The notes: a model not told the origin generated them from the letters alone. Numbered from the stretch's first letter, positions 1 through 10,944 are shown. The stretch: DNA of 64,000 bases from Branchipolynoe longqiensis (GCA_030323885.1 CM059186.1:166901417-166965416); one strand, 5' to 3'. Translations and numbers: made by a program.

Positions 1-511
1 AATAGCTGGCCACTCATAGGTGGTGCCAGTGTGGCTGTGAATAGCTGGCCACTCACAGATGGTGCCAGTTTGGCTGTGGATAGCTGGCCACTCACCGATG
101 GCACCAGTGTGGCTGTGAATAGCTGGCAACTCATAGGTGGTGCCAGTGTGGCTGTGGATAGCTGGCCACTCCCAGATGGTGCCAGTTTGGCTGTGGATAG
201 CTGGCCACTCACCGATGGCACCAGTGTGGCTGTGAATAGCTGGCCACTCATATGTGGTGCCAGTGTGGCTGTGAATAGCTGACCACTCACAGGTGGTGCC
301 AGTTTGGCTGTGGAAAGCTGGCCACTCACCGATGGCACCAGTGTGGCTGTGGATAGCTGGCCACTCACAGATGGTGCCAGTGTGGCTGTGGATAGCTGGC
401 CACTCACAGATGGCACCAGTGTGGCTGTAGATAGCTGGCCACTCACAGGTGGCACCAGTGTGGCTGTGGATAGCTGGCCACTCAGAGGTGGCGACAGTGT
501 GGCTGTGGATG
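1..511. repeat. 39-bp minisatellite, about 13 copies
   Basis: Units begin AATAGCTGGCCACTCA and recur every 39 bp from the window edge to about 511. The array is probably cut by the window start. Because 39 is 13 codons, the plus strand reads as a repeated N/D-S-W-P-L peptide; a change to TGA near 280 breaks the frame. There is no flanking gene structure, so I read it as non-coding. Confidence 0.93.
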
Positions 512-546
512 TGACTAAGCCCTGGAGCAGTACACACAGTAGGTAG

Positions 547-710
547 TTAAAGCTGCATACTCCGATGAAAGCATCACATTTCCAAAACCAAAGTAAATAG
601 CTGAATTTGATTCTACATATCTAACCTGTATAGTGGTGCACTTATTAAGCATCGCCAGAGAGAAGGGAATTCTGAGGCAATTTAGTAGAATCTGTTGTAA
701 ATATGTTGCT
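547..710 (+). mobile_element. MITE family T, left-end fragment
   Basis: TTAA (547-550) is followed by AGCTGCATACTCCGAT (551-566) and then about 150 bp similar to the left half of the complete copy at 46329-46675 (shared AAACCAAAG, ATTTGATYCTACATATCTAAC and GAAGGGAAT). The right end is not visible, so this is a truncated copy sitting directly after the 39-bp array. Confidence 0.7.
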
Positions 711-1119
711 GGTCAAAAGGTCTACGCTAGGCTTTGATCATCACATTTTGCAATCGGGGATTTCAAGTTTGGCTGGTGACTCAGGGGGGATGAAGGCTTC
801 ACCCAGAAAGTCTAGTCTCAGCTACAGAGTGCACAGCGCAAGTTGGCATTGGAGGCCCCCTCCCCACCCCTCCCCCCTCACCCCCCTTCACAATAAACCC
901 TCTACTCATGTTCCGCCTATGCACCCTGGTGGCTAAATATGGTAAGATGATTGCCATTCATTTGTTTCTAATAGAGATTGTACTGAATATGTCCTACACA
1001 TTTTAGATGAGACAAAATACTTCGTGTATATATGTGTATTGACCACTTCCTCCCCTTTCACCGGGTAAGCTGCAGCTGTGACTTGGCATGCTGACTCTTA
1101 GCCTTTGCGCTGCTCTAGA
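711..1119. other. Unique sequence without recognised features
   Basis: Mixed-composition DNA with a short C-rich patch at 850-890. Open frames here are short and show no domain that I recognise. Confidence 0.5.
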
Positions 1120-1179
1120 TTGGTTGGGTGTTGGAGTTTTACATCCTAGCAACATCTAAGGTCATATCAGGACAGGTTG
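1120..1179 (-). mobile_element. SINE family A, 3' end fragment
   Basis: On the minus strand this reads as the SINE-A tail: ...GATATGACCTTAGATGTTG, then the AAAACTCCAACA-type end. The same tail occurs at 7000-7060, 33163-33230, 39115-39150, 46947-46995 and 47415-47464. Only the tail is kept. Confidence 0.75.
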
Positions 1180-1289
1180 CTTTAGGTAGTCTATGCAGTG
1201 CAGAATGAGGACAGAGAACATGGACGCGGTCCTTGATTGAAATGTTCGAAGAGTTAAAATCTTAATCTGACCCCACTTCCCTACAATGC

Positions 1290-1640
1290 CTCTATTAATG
1301 CAACCCGTGCCCGGGCTGCCCGTCCAGGTGCCCGGGCACGGGTCCGGAGGCTGCGGCAGTGTTCACGGAGAATGCGGCGCTGTTCCGTGAGGAGGCGAGC
1401 TGAGGCGCGCGCCACAGAATCAATCCCGCCCAATTCGCGGCGAGAATAACTCACCACGGCCCATCATATCCCACCGCCGCCGCTATTGACACGCGGAGAG
1501 CAGCTCGCAACGAGAGGGAGCAGCTCACGTGAAAGCGAGGCTGGCGCAGCCAACACCACCGGAAGTAATTACTAGCGACTGGCGGTAATTGCAGGAACTA
1601 ACTGGGCGGGGCCAACTCACCAACGGGGCGTCCCGATCAA
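1290..1640. other. CpG-rich stretch with strong hairpin
   Basis: GC- and CpG-rich DNA. A perfect 14-bp inverted repeat, ACCCGTGCCCGGGC (1303-1316) against 1330-1343, surrounds a 13-nt loop. No reading frame of note. It could be a promoter-type island or simply GC-rich spacer. Confidence 0.5.
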
Positions 1641-1644
1641 CCAC

Positions 1645-1802
1645 GAGCAGCTCCCGAGCAGCTCCCGAGCAGCTCCCGAACAGCTCCCGAGCAGCTCCCG
1701 AGCAGCTCCCGACCAGCTCCCGACCAGCTCCCGACCAGCTCCCGAGCAGCTCCCGAGCAGCTCCCGAACAACTCCCGAACAACTCCCGAACAACTCCCGA
1801 GC
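1645..1802. repeat. 11-bp minisatellite, about 14 copies
   Basis: GAGCAGCTCCC repeats every 11 bp with A/C/G variants at the second and third positions (AACAG, ACCAG, AACAA). Since 11 is not a multiple of 3, the open frames through it cycle through all three frames. Confidence 0.92.
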
Positions 1803-2164
1803 ACTTCATAGAGCAGCTCCCGGGAAGCTCCCACGGGATGCTGCTAGGGGACGCCGCGTCTGTTATGTCGCGTCAAATGGTTATATAGCGAGAGCACGCT
1901 CAGACCACGTGACAGTCGCGACCGATATTGAAGACCTACAAACAAGCCCAGGGCCCCGCATTGAGTGCACACACTGATGGCCGTCCCCGCCGCGTGCTGG
2001 GGCTGTGACGCTGTAGGGTGCACATGTCTGGGTGAGGCTTACATGGGGAGGTAATGTGACAGGTGCTTCTATGTTCTATGTACACAGCCTTGGTTCCAAC
2101 ATCCACCACAAGCAGCTGAGATGTATGTAATCTACCCAGCTCATTCCCCGGGCAAACTCTCACG
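1803..2164. other. Unique sequence between arrays
   Basis: No repeat, RNA gene or coding signal that I can support. Confidence 0.45.
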
Positions 2165-2480
2165 ACAGGCCGGTAAAACCCTGCCCCTGCCCGCCCTCCC
2201 CCTACCACCAGAGACCGGTATCCCTCTCCCCTCACCCCGCCATCCCCCCACCAGAGACCGGTAACCCCACCCCCCTCACCAGACCATCCACCCACCAGAT
2301 ATCGGAACCCCTCGGCCGTTCCCCCACCAAAGACCGGTCACACCCCTCACCCCGCCGTCCCCCACCACAGGCCGGTAACCCGCCCCCCCCCCCCCTCTCA
2401 CCCAACTCTCCTCTCACCACAGGCCGGTAACCCCCCGCACCACACCGTGACTCCACCAGAGACCGCTACCCCCTTCACCC
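2165..2480. repeat. Degenerate C-rich repeat around CCGGTA
   Basis: Blocks of about 40-55 bp, each containing a CAGAGACCGGTA or CACAGGCCGGTA core joined by C-runs, recur 7-8 times with much divergence and one long C-run near 2388. Confidence 0.65.
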
Positions 2481-2599
2481 CGCCGTCCCCCGATCACAGT
2501 CCGCCCGGGATCCGCCCGTCCCCTCCACACCACAAACCAGGCAGCCTCCTCCCTTTCACAAACCAACAGTGACGCCTGGCCTTCCTCCACCAGGTAACT

Positions 2600-2870
2600 T
2601 CACCTCCCCATAGCTCTTCCACCCCACTCTGCCTCCAGACCCCTAAAAGCATCCTACCTCACCCCTCAGGCTAGGAGCGCCTCTCCCCCCCCCCCCCCCC
2701 CACCCACAACACTCTCCGCCACCCGCCCACACCCCCCCCCACCCTGCCCACATCCCTCACTACCCACCCAGCCCACACCCCTCCCCCCACCCCGCCCACA
2801 CCCCCACCACCACCTGCCCCTCCGCCCGTCTCCACGGCTTGTCGGGCCCATCTTCCTCGGCCGCTTCGTT
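2600..2870. repeat. C-rich low-complexity DNA
   Basis: Cytosine-dominated sequence with a long C homopolymer at about 2685-2701 and CCCACAC motifs. Likely unstable and error-prone in assembly. Confidence 0.7.
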
Positions 2871-3024
2871 CCGCCTCGCCTCTGTCAGGTTATTGAGAAA
2901 ATAAACATTTCTCATCATGATCGATGGGCGTGAGGAGATGCCGGGTCAGGGTCCCCCCCCCCCCCGTCCCGGCCCGCCTCCTCCCGTCCCCGCCCGTCCC
3001 CACCCGTCCCCGCCCGGCCCAGCC

Positions 3025-3194
3025 AGGCCCCGCCCATCCCCGTCCATCCCCGCCATTCCTCTTTCCATTACTGCCCCTCCCTGATCTCCCAGGTTCCATC
3101 CGCCTTTCTCCGCCCCTCCCCACCTTCCCCACCCCTTCCCTCCCCACGCCTCCCCACCCCTCCCCACCCCTCCCCACCCCTCCCCACCCATCCC
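3025..3194. repeat. C-rich block, copy 1 of a local duplication
   Basis: From AGGCCCCGCCCATCCCCGTC onward this matches 4990-5189 almost base for base. In both places the block runs straight into the first units of a 36-bp array, including the same atypical second unit (TGCTGTTTCACCAACACT). The block and the start of the array were therefore duplicated together. Confidence 0.88.
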
Positions 3195-4775
3195 GTCCAG
3201 GTGCTGTATAACTAACACTCCCACCTCACATTCCAGGTGCTGTTTCACCAACACTCCCACCTCACAGTCCAGGTGCTGTATAACTAACACTCCCACCTCA
3301 CAGTCCATGTGCTGTATAACTAACACTCCCACCTCACAGTCCATGTGCTGTATAACTAACACTTCCACCTCAAAGTCCATGTGCTGTATAACTAACATTC
3401 CCACCTCACAGTCCATGTGCTGTATAACTAACATTCCTACATCACAGGCCAGGTGCTGTATAACTAACACTCCCACCTCACAGTCCATGTGCTGTATAAC
3501 TAACATTCCTACCTCACAGTCCATGTGCTGAATAACTAACACTCCCACCTCAGTCCAGGTGCTGTATAACTAGCACTCCCACCTCACAGGCCAGGTGCTG
3601 TATAACTAACACTCCCACCTCACATTCCATGTGCTGTATAACTAACATTCCCACCTCACAGTCCATATGCTGTATAACTAACATTCCCACCTGACAGTCC
3701 ATGTGCTGTATAACTAACACTCCCACCTCACAGTCGATGTGCTGTATAACTAACACTCCCACCTCACAGTCCATGTGCTGTATAACTAACATTCCCACCT
3801 CACATTCCATGTGCTGTATAACTAACACTCCCACCTCACAGTCCATGTGCTGTATAACTAACATTCCCACCTCACAGTCCATGTGCTGTATAACTAACAT
3901 TCCCACCTCACAGTCCATGTGCTGTATAGCTAACACTCCCACCTCACAGTCCATGTGCTGTATAACTATCATTCCCACCTCACAGTCCATGTGCTGTATA
4001 ACTAACACTCCCACCTCACAGTCCATGTGATGTATAACTAACATTCCCACCTCACAGTCCATATGCTGTATAACTAACATTCCCACCTGACAGTCCATGT
4101 GCTGTATAACTAACACTCCCACCTCACAGTCGATGTGCTGTATAACTAACACTCCCACCTCACAGTCCATGTGCTGTATAACTAACATTCCCACCTCACA
4201 TTCCATGTGCTGTATAACTAACACTCCCACCTCACAGTGCATGTGCTGTATAACTAACATTCCCACCTCACAGTCCATGTGCTGTATAACTAACATTCCC
4301 ACCTCACAGTCCATGTGCTGTATAGCTAACACTCCCACCTCACAGTCCATGTGCTGTATAACTATCATTCCCACCTCACAGTCCATGTGCTGTATAACTA
4401 ACATTCCCACCTCACAGTCCATGTGCTGTATAACTAACATTCCCACCTCACAGTCCATGTGCTGTATAACTAACATTCCCACCTCACAGTCCATGTGCTG
4501 TATAACTAACCTTCCCACCTCACAGTCCATGTGCTGTATAACTAACATTCCCACCTCACAGTCCATGTGCTGTATAGCTAACACTCCCACCTCACAGTCC
4601 GTGGGCTGTATAACTATCATTCCCACCTCACAGTCCATGTGCTGTATAACTAACACTCCCACCTCACAGTCCATGTGCTGTATAACTAACATTCCCACCT
4701 CACAGTCCATGTGCTGTATAACTAACACTCCCACCTCACAGTCCATGTGCTGTATAACTAACACTTCCACCTCGC
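3195..4775. repeat. 36-bp minisatellite array 1, about 44 copies
   Basis: Unit GTCCATGTGCTGTATAACTA... of 36 bp. As 12 codons it gives long open frames on both strands; a 2-bp deletion at about 3549 shifts them. Variant units show higher-order structure: the run starting at 3661 (GTCCATATG, then a CTGACAG variant, then GTCGATG) recurs exactly 396 bp (11 units) later at 4057, and a TATAGC/CTATCATT pair recurs 252 bp (7 units) later at 4573. Non-coding satellite. Confidence 0.96.
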
Positions 4776-4789
4776 GCTATATTATATAG

Positions 4790-4989
4790 GGACATTGTTG
4801 CCAACACTCCCACCACGCTGTCCACTCGGGCTGTATCACCAACATAAACTCAAAACCACCGGACTATGCAACTTAAAGTGAGTGATCGAGGTAATCCTGT
4901 GTAGCGACTGCGTAGCGTGTTACTAACAGTCACACTATGCTTTGCCCGGGGCCATTTTAGCAACACTTCACCCATCTCAGCGTCCAGCA
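4790..4989. mobile_element. Spacer holding a MITE-T right end
   Basis: Between the two 36-bp systems, 4848-4876 carries CTCAAAACCACCGGACTATG and GCAACTTAA, matching the right terminus of MITE-T (46651-46679) with its TTAA. The rest is unique. The matching left end is not seen here. Confidence 0.6.
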
Positions 4990-5189
4990 AGGCCCCGCCC
5001 ATCCCCGTCCATCCCCGCCATTCCTCTTTCCCTTACTGCCCCTCCCTGATCTCCCAGGTCCCATCCGCCTTTCTCCGCCCCTTCCCACCTTCCCCACCCC
5101 TTCCCTCCCCACGTCTCCCCACCCCTCCCCACCCCTCCCCACGCCTCCCCACCCATCCCCACCCATCCCCACCCATCCCCACCCATCCC
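4990..5189. repeat. C-rich block, copy 2 of a local duplication
   Basis: Near-identical to 3025-3194. The differences are mainly in the number of CCCCACCCAT subunits at its right end. It leads into array 2. Confidence 0.88.
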
Positions 5190-5837
5190 GTCCAGGTGCT
5201 GTATAACTAACACTCCCACCTCACATTACAGGTGCTGTTTCACCAACACTCCCACCTCACAGTCCATGTGCTGTATAACTAGCATTCCCACCTCACAGTC
5301 CATGTGCTGTATAACTAACACTCCCACCTCACAGTCCATGTGCTGTATAACTAACATTCCCACCTCACAGTCCATGTGCTGTATAACTAACACTCCCACC
5401 TCACAGGCCAGGTGCTGTATAACTAACACTCCCACCTCACAGTCCATGTGCTGTATAACTAACACTCCCACCTCACAGGCCAGGTGCTGTATAACTAACA
5501 CTCCCACCTCACAGGCCAGGTGCTGTATAACTAACACTCCCACCTCACAGTCCATGTGCTGTATAACTAACACTCCCACCTCACAAGCCAGGTGCTGTAT
5601 AACTAACACTCCCACCTCACAGTCCATGTGCTGTATAACTAACACTCCCACCTCACAGTCCATGCGCTGTATAACTAACATTCCCACCTCACAGTCCATG
5701 TGCTGTATAACTAACACTCCCACCTCACAAGCCAGGTGCTGTATAACTAACACTCCCACCTCACAGTCCATGTGCTGTATAACTAACATTCCCACCTCAC
5801 AGTCCATGTGCTGTATAACTAACACTCCCACCTCACA
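5190..5837. repeat. 36-bp minisatellite array 2, 18 copies
   Basis: Same unit as 3195-4775 and the same first two atypical units. It is richer in the GGCCAGGTGCTG variant, which often alternates with the GTCCATGTGCTG variant. The span of 648 bp is 18 units. Confidence 0.96.
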
Positions 5838-6237
5838 TGACCATCTCGGCCCGCCGTGCCCCGTTCCCCTCAGACTCCGATCAGTCAGCCAGCTTCGTTG
5901 CCACGCAACCTAGGCTGGCAGTGCCCGAGGCACGAGGCATGTGCCTGTGGCGGCACCATGTCACGCTCCACTGATCGGCAGACGCCCGCCCAGACCAGCG
6001 CAATATCAAAGCACCGTTTGAGGAGCACTCGGCTGAGGTGAGTTGCCGCTAGGCGGCGTGGTGCGTAGTGATGGATAGATCCCCGGATGCCCGGTCCCCT
6101 TGTGACGTCACCACTCACTGGTCACGTGACCTCTGTGGGACGTCGCCGGCACGTGGGCACGTTGCTAGGCAAAGCGGTCAGCGTCTCTCCACACGACCAC
6201 CGGGCCCTGTGGAGGAGGCAGTGAGGGGATGGACGAG
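5838..6237 (+). promoter_or_regulatory. CpG-rich promoter-like island (candidate)
   Basis: Contains RFX/X-box-like GTTGCCACGCAAC (5897-5909) and GTTGCTAGGCAAA (6161-6173), a full CRE TGACGTCA (6103-6110), and E-boxes CACGTG at 6123-6128 and 6150-6155. An ATG at 6229 reads Met-Asp-Glu and meets GTGAGC at 6238, which looks like a short first coding exon with a splice donor. No downstream exon is recognisable, so the gene is hypothetical. Motif matching was by eye. Confidence 0.35.
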
Positions 6238-6240
6238 GTG

Positions 6241-6728
6241 AGCAAACGTGAGTGGAGTTTTGCGCCCTAACAACATCTGATGTCGTACAACGACTCTAGC
6301 AAAGGAAACATGCTTTGATGACAACTAGCCCAACAATAATTGTTACATTGTTCTATTTTCCGAAAAATTCTTGTTTATTTGCTAAGTAAGCAAAGAACAA
6401 CGCGCACAAAATGCAGGCTGCGCTTCATGAACATTAGTCAGGTTGCTTAAATTTCCACATGGCAATGGAAGTGCGACTTACAATGCGCGTGTCTGACCCA
6501 AGTACCTGCTATATCCGTAAATACATGTGACCGGGTTGGTAATTGTTTGAAGCCACACGCGGAGAGTGCAACACAACAATGGAGCGTGGAGCGCGTGCAG
6601 TCTCGGATACAATCAGGTTAGGAGAGCAGTGAAGGCGTACAGAAGAGAGGCCCCCAGAGCCGATGTAGAACCAATATTGCTGCCATTCCGGGAGGATGCG
6701 GCCTAACCATAAACTACTTAGGTTCCCT
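6241..6728. other. Unique sequence, possible SINE tail remnant
   Basis: 6253-6290 (GGAGTTTTGCGCCCTAACAA) resembles a decayed minus-strand SINE-A tail. The rest shows nothing I can name. Confidence 0.4.
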
Positions 6729-7060
6729 CACCGGGCGCGGTGGCCGAATCGGTAGAGCGCTGGCCTCGCTTGCAGGAGATAGGGAGTTCGGTTCCCAGTC
6801 GACTGAAACCAATGGCTTATACAATTTATACTTGTCACTTCCTTGCCTGGCGCTCGCCATTAATCAGATGGGGCAAGGACTGCTTAACTCCGTGTCAGCA
6901 TAATGTGACTGAGTTGGATATTGGGTCCTGGTGTGGTGGCCTAATTTCCAAGTGGGAGAGCACTATAAAGTCACCTTGAGTGCACACTGTCACGAGTCAG
7001 TACCCATCTTGATATGATCTTAGATGTTGCCATGACGTAAAACTCCAAAAACGAACCAAC
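6729..7060 (+). mobile_element. SINE family A, full-length copy
   Basis: tRNA-derived head with a perfect A box TGGCCGAATCGG (6741-6752) and B box GTTCGGTTCCC (6786-6796), then a body found in at least five other places in the window (AAACCAATGRCTTA, AGCACTATAAAGTCACC) and the tail ...AAAACTCCAA. A 15-bp target duplication flanks it: CTACTTAGGTTCCCT (6714-6728) and CTACTTCGGTTCCCT (7061-7075), one mismatch. RNA polymerase III transcription is expected for the class. Confidence 0.9.
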
Positions 7061-7082
7061 CTACTTCGGTTCCCTGATGCTG

Positions 7083-9118
7083 TCAACCTGCTCGTGCCGA
7101 ATTGTAGGTGATACACTCAAACCCCTCTGATACACTCAGACCCTGGCAGTCACAAGTTGCTGCCCGTGCCAACTTGTAGCTGATACACTCAGACCCCTCT
7201 GATATACTCACACCCCTGCAGTCACAAGTCACTGCCCCGTGCTGACTTGTAGCTGATACACTCAGACCCCTCTGATACACTCAGACCCCGGCAGTCACAA
7301 GTCGCTGCCCGTGCCGACTTGTAGCTGATACACTCAGACCCCGGCAGTTACAAGTTGCTGCCCATGCTGATTTGTAGCTGATACACTCAGACCCCTGCAG
7401 TCACAAGTCGCTGCCGGTGCTGACTTGTAGCTGATACACTCAGACCCCTCTAATACACTCATACCCCAGCAGTCACAAGTCGGTGCCCATGCTGACTTGT
7501 AGCTGATACACTCAGACCCCGGCAGTCACAAGTCATTGCCCGTGGTGACTTGTAGCTGATACACTCATACCCCTCTGATACACTCAGACACCGGCAGTCA
7601 CAAGTCGCTGCCCGTGGCGACTTGTAGCTGATACCCTCAGACCCCTCTGATACACTCAGACCCCTGCAGTCACAAGTCGCTGCCCGTACTGACTTGTAGC
7701 TGATACACTCAGACCCCTCTGATACACTCAGACCCCGGCAGTCACAAGTCGCTGTCCATACTGACTTGTAGCTGATACACTCAGACCCCTGCAGTCACAA
7801 GTCGCTGTCCGTGCTGACTTGTAGCTGATACACTCAGACCCCTCTGATACATTCAGACCCCAGCAGTCACAAGTCGCTGCTCGTGCTGACTTATAGCTGA
7901 TACACTCAGACCCCTCTGATAAACTCACACCCCTGCAGTCACAAGTCGCTGTCCATACTGACTTGTACCTGATACACGCAGACCCCTGCAGTCACAAGTC
8001 GCTACCTGTGCTGAATTGTACCTGATACACTCAGACCCCAGCAGTCACAAGTCACTGCTCGTGCTGACTTGTAGCTGATCCACTCAGACCCCTCTGATAC
8101 ACTCACACTCCTGCAGTCACAAGTCGCTGTCCGTGCTGACTTGTACCTGATACACTCAGACACCGGCAGTCACAAGTCGCTGCCAGTGCTGACTTGTAGC
8201 TGATACACTCAGACACCGGCAGTCACAAGTCGCTGCCGGTGCTGACTTGTACCTGATACACTCAGACACCGGCAGTCACAAGTCGCTGCCAGTGCTGACT
8301 TGTAGCTGATACACTCAGACCCCTGCAGTCACAAGTCGCTGTCCATACTGACTTGTACCTGATACACGCAGACCCCTGCAGTCACAAGTCGCTGCCTGTG
8401 CTGACTTGTACCTGATACACTCAGACACCGGCAGTCACAAGTCGCTGCCAGAGCTGACTTGTAGCTGATACACTCACACCCCTGCAGTCACAAGTCGCTG
8501 TCGATACTGGCTTGTACCTGATACACGCAGACCCCTGCAGTCACAAGTCGCTGCCGGTGCTGACTTGTACCTGATACACTCAGACACCCGCAGTCACAAG
8601 TCGCTGCCAGTGCTGACTTGTAGCTGATACACTCAGACCCCTCTGATACACTCAGACACCGGCAGTCACAAGTCGCTGCCCATACTGACTTGTAGCTGAT
8701 ACACTCAGACCCCTCTGATACACTCAGACACCGACAGTCACAAGTCGCTGCCCATACTGACTTGTACCTGATACCCTCAGACCTCTCTGATACACTCAGA
8801 CACCGGCAGTCACAAGTACCTGCCAGTGCTGACTTGTAGCTGATACACTCAGACACCGGCAGTCACAAGTCCCTGCCAGTGCTGACTTGTAGCTGATACA
8901 CTCAGACACCGGCAGTCACAAGTCGCTGTCCGTGCTGAATTGTAGCTGATACACTCAGACCCCTCTGATACACTCAGACACCGGCAGTCACAAGTCGCTG
9001 CCCATACTGACTTGTAGCTGATACACTCAGACCCCTCTGATACACTCAGACACCGGCAGTCACAAGTCGCTGTCCGTGCTGAATTGTAGCTGATACACTC
9101 AGACCCCTGCAATCACAA
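7083..9118. repeat. 53/72-bp minisatellite, roughly 33 copies
   Basis: Basic unit of 53 bp starting TGATACACTCAGACCCCTGC. Many units carry an extra 19-bp copy of TGATACACTCAGACCCCTC, making 72 bp. Each unit includes ACAAGTC and GACTTGT separated by 12 nt, a potential 7-bp stem. Open frames on the minus strand result from the 72-bp units. Confidence 0.95.
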
Positions 9119-9148
9119 GCTGCTAGAAGGTTTGCATCCATTACTCGC

Positions 9149-9300
9149 TTAAAGTTGCATAGTCCGATGGTTTTGAGTTTCTGCCATTTTCTGAGATAAA
9201 TACATTAAATTGATTGTTATAATCTATTTTACTTTAGTTTGAAGTATCTTTTTTTAAATTGCTAATAATTGCGCTGTCTGATTATAAAATCAAACAATTT
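9149..9300. mobile_element. MITE family T end fragment
   Basis: TTAA (9149-9152), then AGTTGCATAGTCCGATGG and GTTTTGAGTTTCTG, homologous in reverse orientation to the right end of the complete copy at 46329-46675 for about 100 bp. It follows the 53/72-bp array directly. Confidence 0.75.
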
Positions 9301-9311
9301 ATCACCAGGGA

Positions 9312-9384
9312 GCCTAGGTAGTGTAATGGTTAAAACGCTAGCCCCGGAATGGCAAGAGTTGTGGGTTCATATCCTGTTCTAGGC
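9312..9384 (+). mobile_element. tRNA-like SINE head
   Basis: GCCTAGG (9312-9318) can pair with TCTAGGC (9378-9384). In between are an A-box-like TAGTGTAATGG and B-box-like GGGTTCATATCC. The acceptor stem is good, the T stem relies on wobble pairs, and no ordinary anticodon loop is clear. A SINE or tRNA-like relic is more likely than a working tRNA. Downstream DNA to about 9500 may be its body. Confidence 0.55.
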
Positions 9385-9538
9385 GCAATATTTCCCTTTT
9401 TCATTACTCACACGACAATACCAAAAATAGCTTGCGCAGGATGTTGGCAATGACTCCAGTATCGTGGTTGTAAGCAATGTCGTGTAGTGTACGCCTAGCT
9501 TCATATGCAGCCAGGCAGAACGGCCTGGAAACACAGCT

Positions 9539-9839
9539 GGGCCGCATTCAGGGTACGCCTCAGAGTTGACTCCGAGACTTCTCCACATCTTTTTGACCTA
9601 TTTGCGTTTGGGGTGTGCCCTGGATTCAACTCCAAGATGTCATGCTTTTCAGATAGGAGGCAAAAAGAGATATGTGTTTCAGTGGTTTCAGCCAATCAGA
9701 GCTGTTCTTTCAATTGCAAATGGCTGCACCCTATGGAGGACACCATTTTCGAGGTAACTGACAGCTATATGACACTCAGACTAGCGCGATGTCCGGAATT
9801 TCTCCGAGGAGCCTCCGAGCTGCACCCTGAACGCAGCCC
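9539..9839. mobile_element. MITE family B, copy 1
   Basis: Imperfect terminal inverted repeats: GGGCCGCATTCAGGGT at the left, and reverse-complement GGGCTGCGTTCAGGGT at the right, continuing as CTCGGAG/TCCGAG motifs. Shares GTGGTTTCAGCCA, CCATTTTCGAG and CTCAGACTAGCGCGATGTC-like blocks with the copy at 17314-17558. About 301 bp with no coding capacity. No convincing target duplication. Confidence 0.78.
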
Positions 9840-10224
9840 TGGTGTCTGATGGTGGACTGACGTCAGAGGTCACGTGTAACTGGAAGGGCAATATAAGGAA
9901 ACAAACCACCTACTGTAAGTGTAATACACAAGTGGACTCTCCGAGCTCTGTACCGCATCTGCCTTTATTAGTTATTTGTCAGTCGTTATCTCAGCCACTG
10001 GTCACGTGATCACATTATCAGCTGGCTGGCCAATTAACACACATTACATCTACTGCCCGCATATTAGAGGGTTCAGACCTCATGAGGGAATTACACTCAA
10101 CTGAAAACATCATGGCTAGATTCGGAGTAAAACCTACAGGTATGCCATTATGTGACGAGTGTCCGAACCATATTCCCATCTTGGCCTCCTGATGCAATCA
10201 ACCTACTCACAGCTACCTGTTCAC
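9840..10224. other. Unique sequence with CRE and E-box
   Basis: TGACGTCA near 9858 and CACGTG near 9870 lie just outside the MITE-B copy. Nothing else is recognised. Confidence 0.4.
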
Positions 10225-10795
10225 ATGGCCCCTTAAGACTGCATGATGTAGGGCGATAATACAAGTAGTTGTAGTAGAGTGAGGTACATAATTATATTCA
10301 TTGTAGATGAAACACTACATGATATAGGGCGATAATACAAGTAGTTGTAGTACAGTAAGGCACATAATTATATTCATTACAGTTGTAACACTACATGATG
10401 GTGGGTGATAATACAAGTAGTTGTATTGTGGCAATGTACGGATGTTGGGCCTAGTTGTAAGACTACATGATGTAGGACGATAATACAAGTAGTTGTAGTA
10501 GAGTGAGGTTCGTTATTATATTCATTGTAGTTGAAACACTACGTGATATAGGGCGATAATACAAGTAGTTGTAGTACAGTAAGGCATATCATTATATTCA
10601 TTACAGTTGTAACACAACATGATATAGGCTGATAGGGCGATAATACAAGTAGTTGTATTGTGGGAATGTACATATCTTCGGTGTAGTTGTAACACTACAT
10701 GATATAGGATGATAATACAAGTAGTTGTATTACAGTAAGGCACATACTTATATTCATTGCAGTTGTAACACTACGTGATATAGACAAGTAGTTAA
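10225..10795. repeat. About 75-bp repeat, 7-8 copies
   Basis: Units start AACACTACATGATATAGGGC and include GATAATACAAGTAGTTGTAG. Three unit types (with ATTATATTCATTGTAG, with ATTCATTACAG, and with a GTACGGATGTTG-type end) follow in order and then recur, so the array has a trimeric higher-order period of about 225 bp. Confidence 0.88.
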
Positions 10796-10944
10796 GTAAC
10801 AGTAATGGACATATGTTACTTGTCTGTGGGACACTGTCACTCCCTCAAAATGATGGAAGTAATTGGATGCACGTGACTGCAATACGCTGATTGTGCCAGG
10901 TTGGGGTGAAATGGCTGCGGTCTGGTTCTATGCTGTGTTAGTGC

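Noticed and set aside
703..936. 77-codon plus-strand frame
   Set aside because: No recognisable domain, ends in C-rich low complexity, and begins inside a MITE-T remnant.
3550..4770. 406-codon minus-strand open frame in the 36-bp array
   Set aside because: It is the 12-codon reading of the satellite. The opposite strand is equally open, and a 2-bp unit deletion simply shifts it. No start context or domain.
7083..9118. CRISPR or tRNA-cluster interpretation of the 53-bp repeat
   Set aside because: No spacers and no A/B-box or cloverleaf; the hairpin is only 7 bp.
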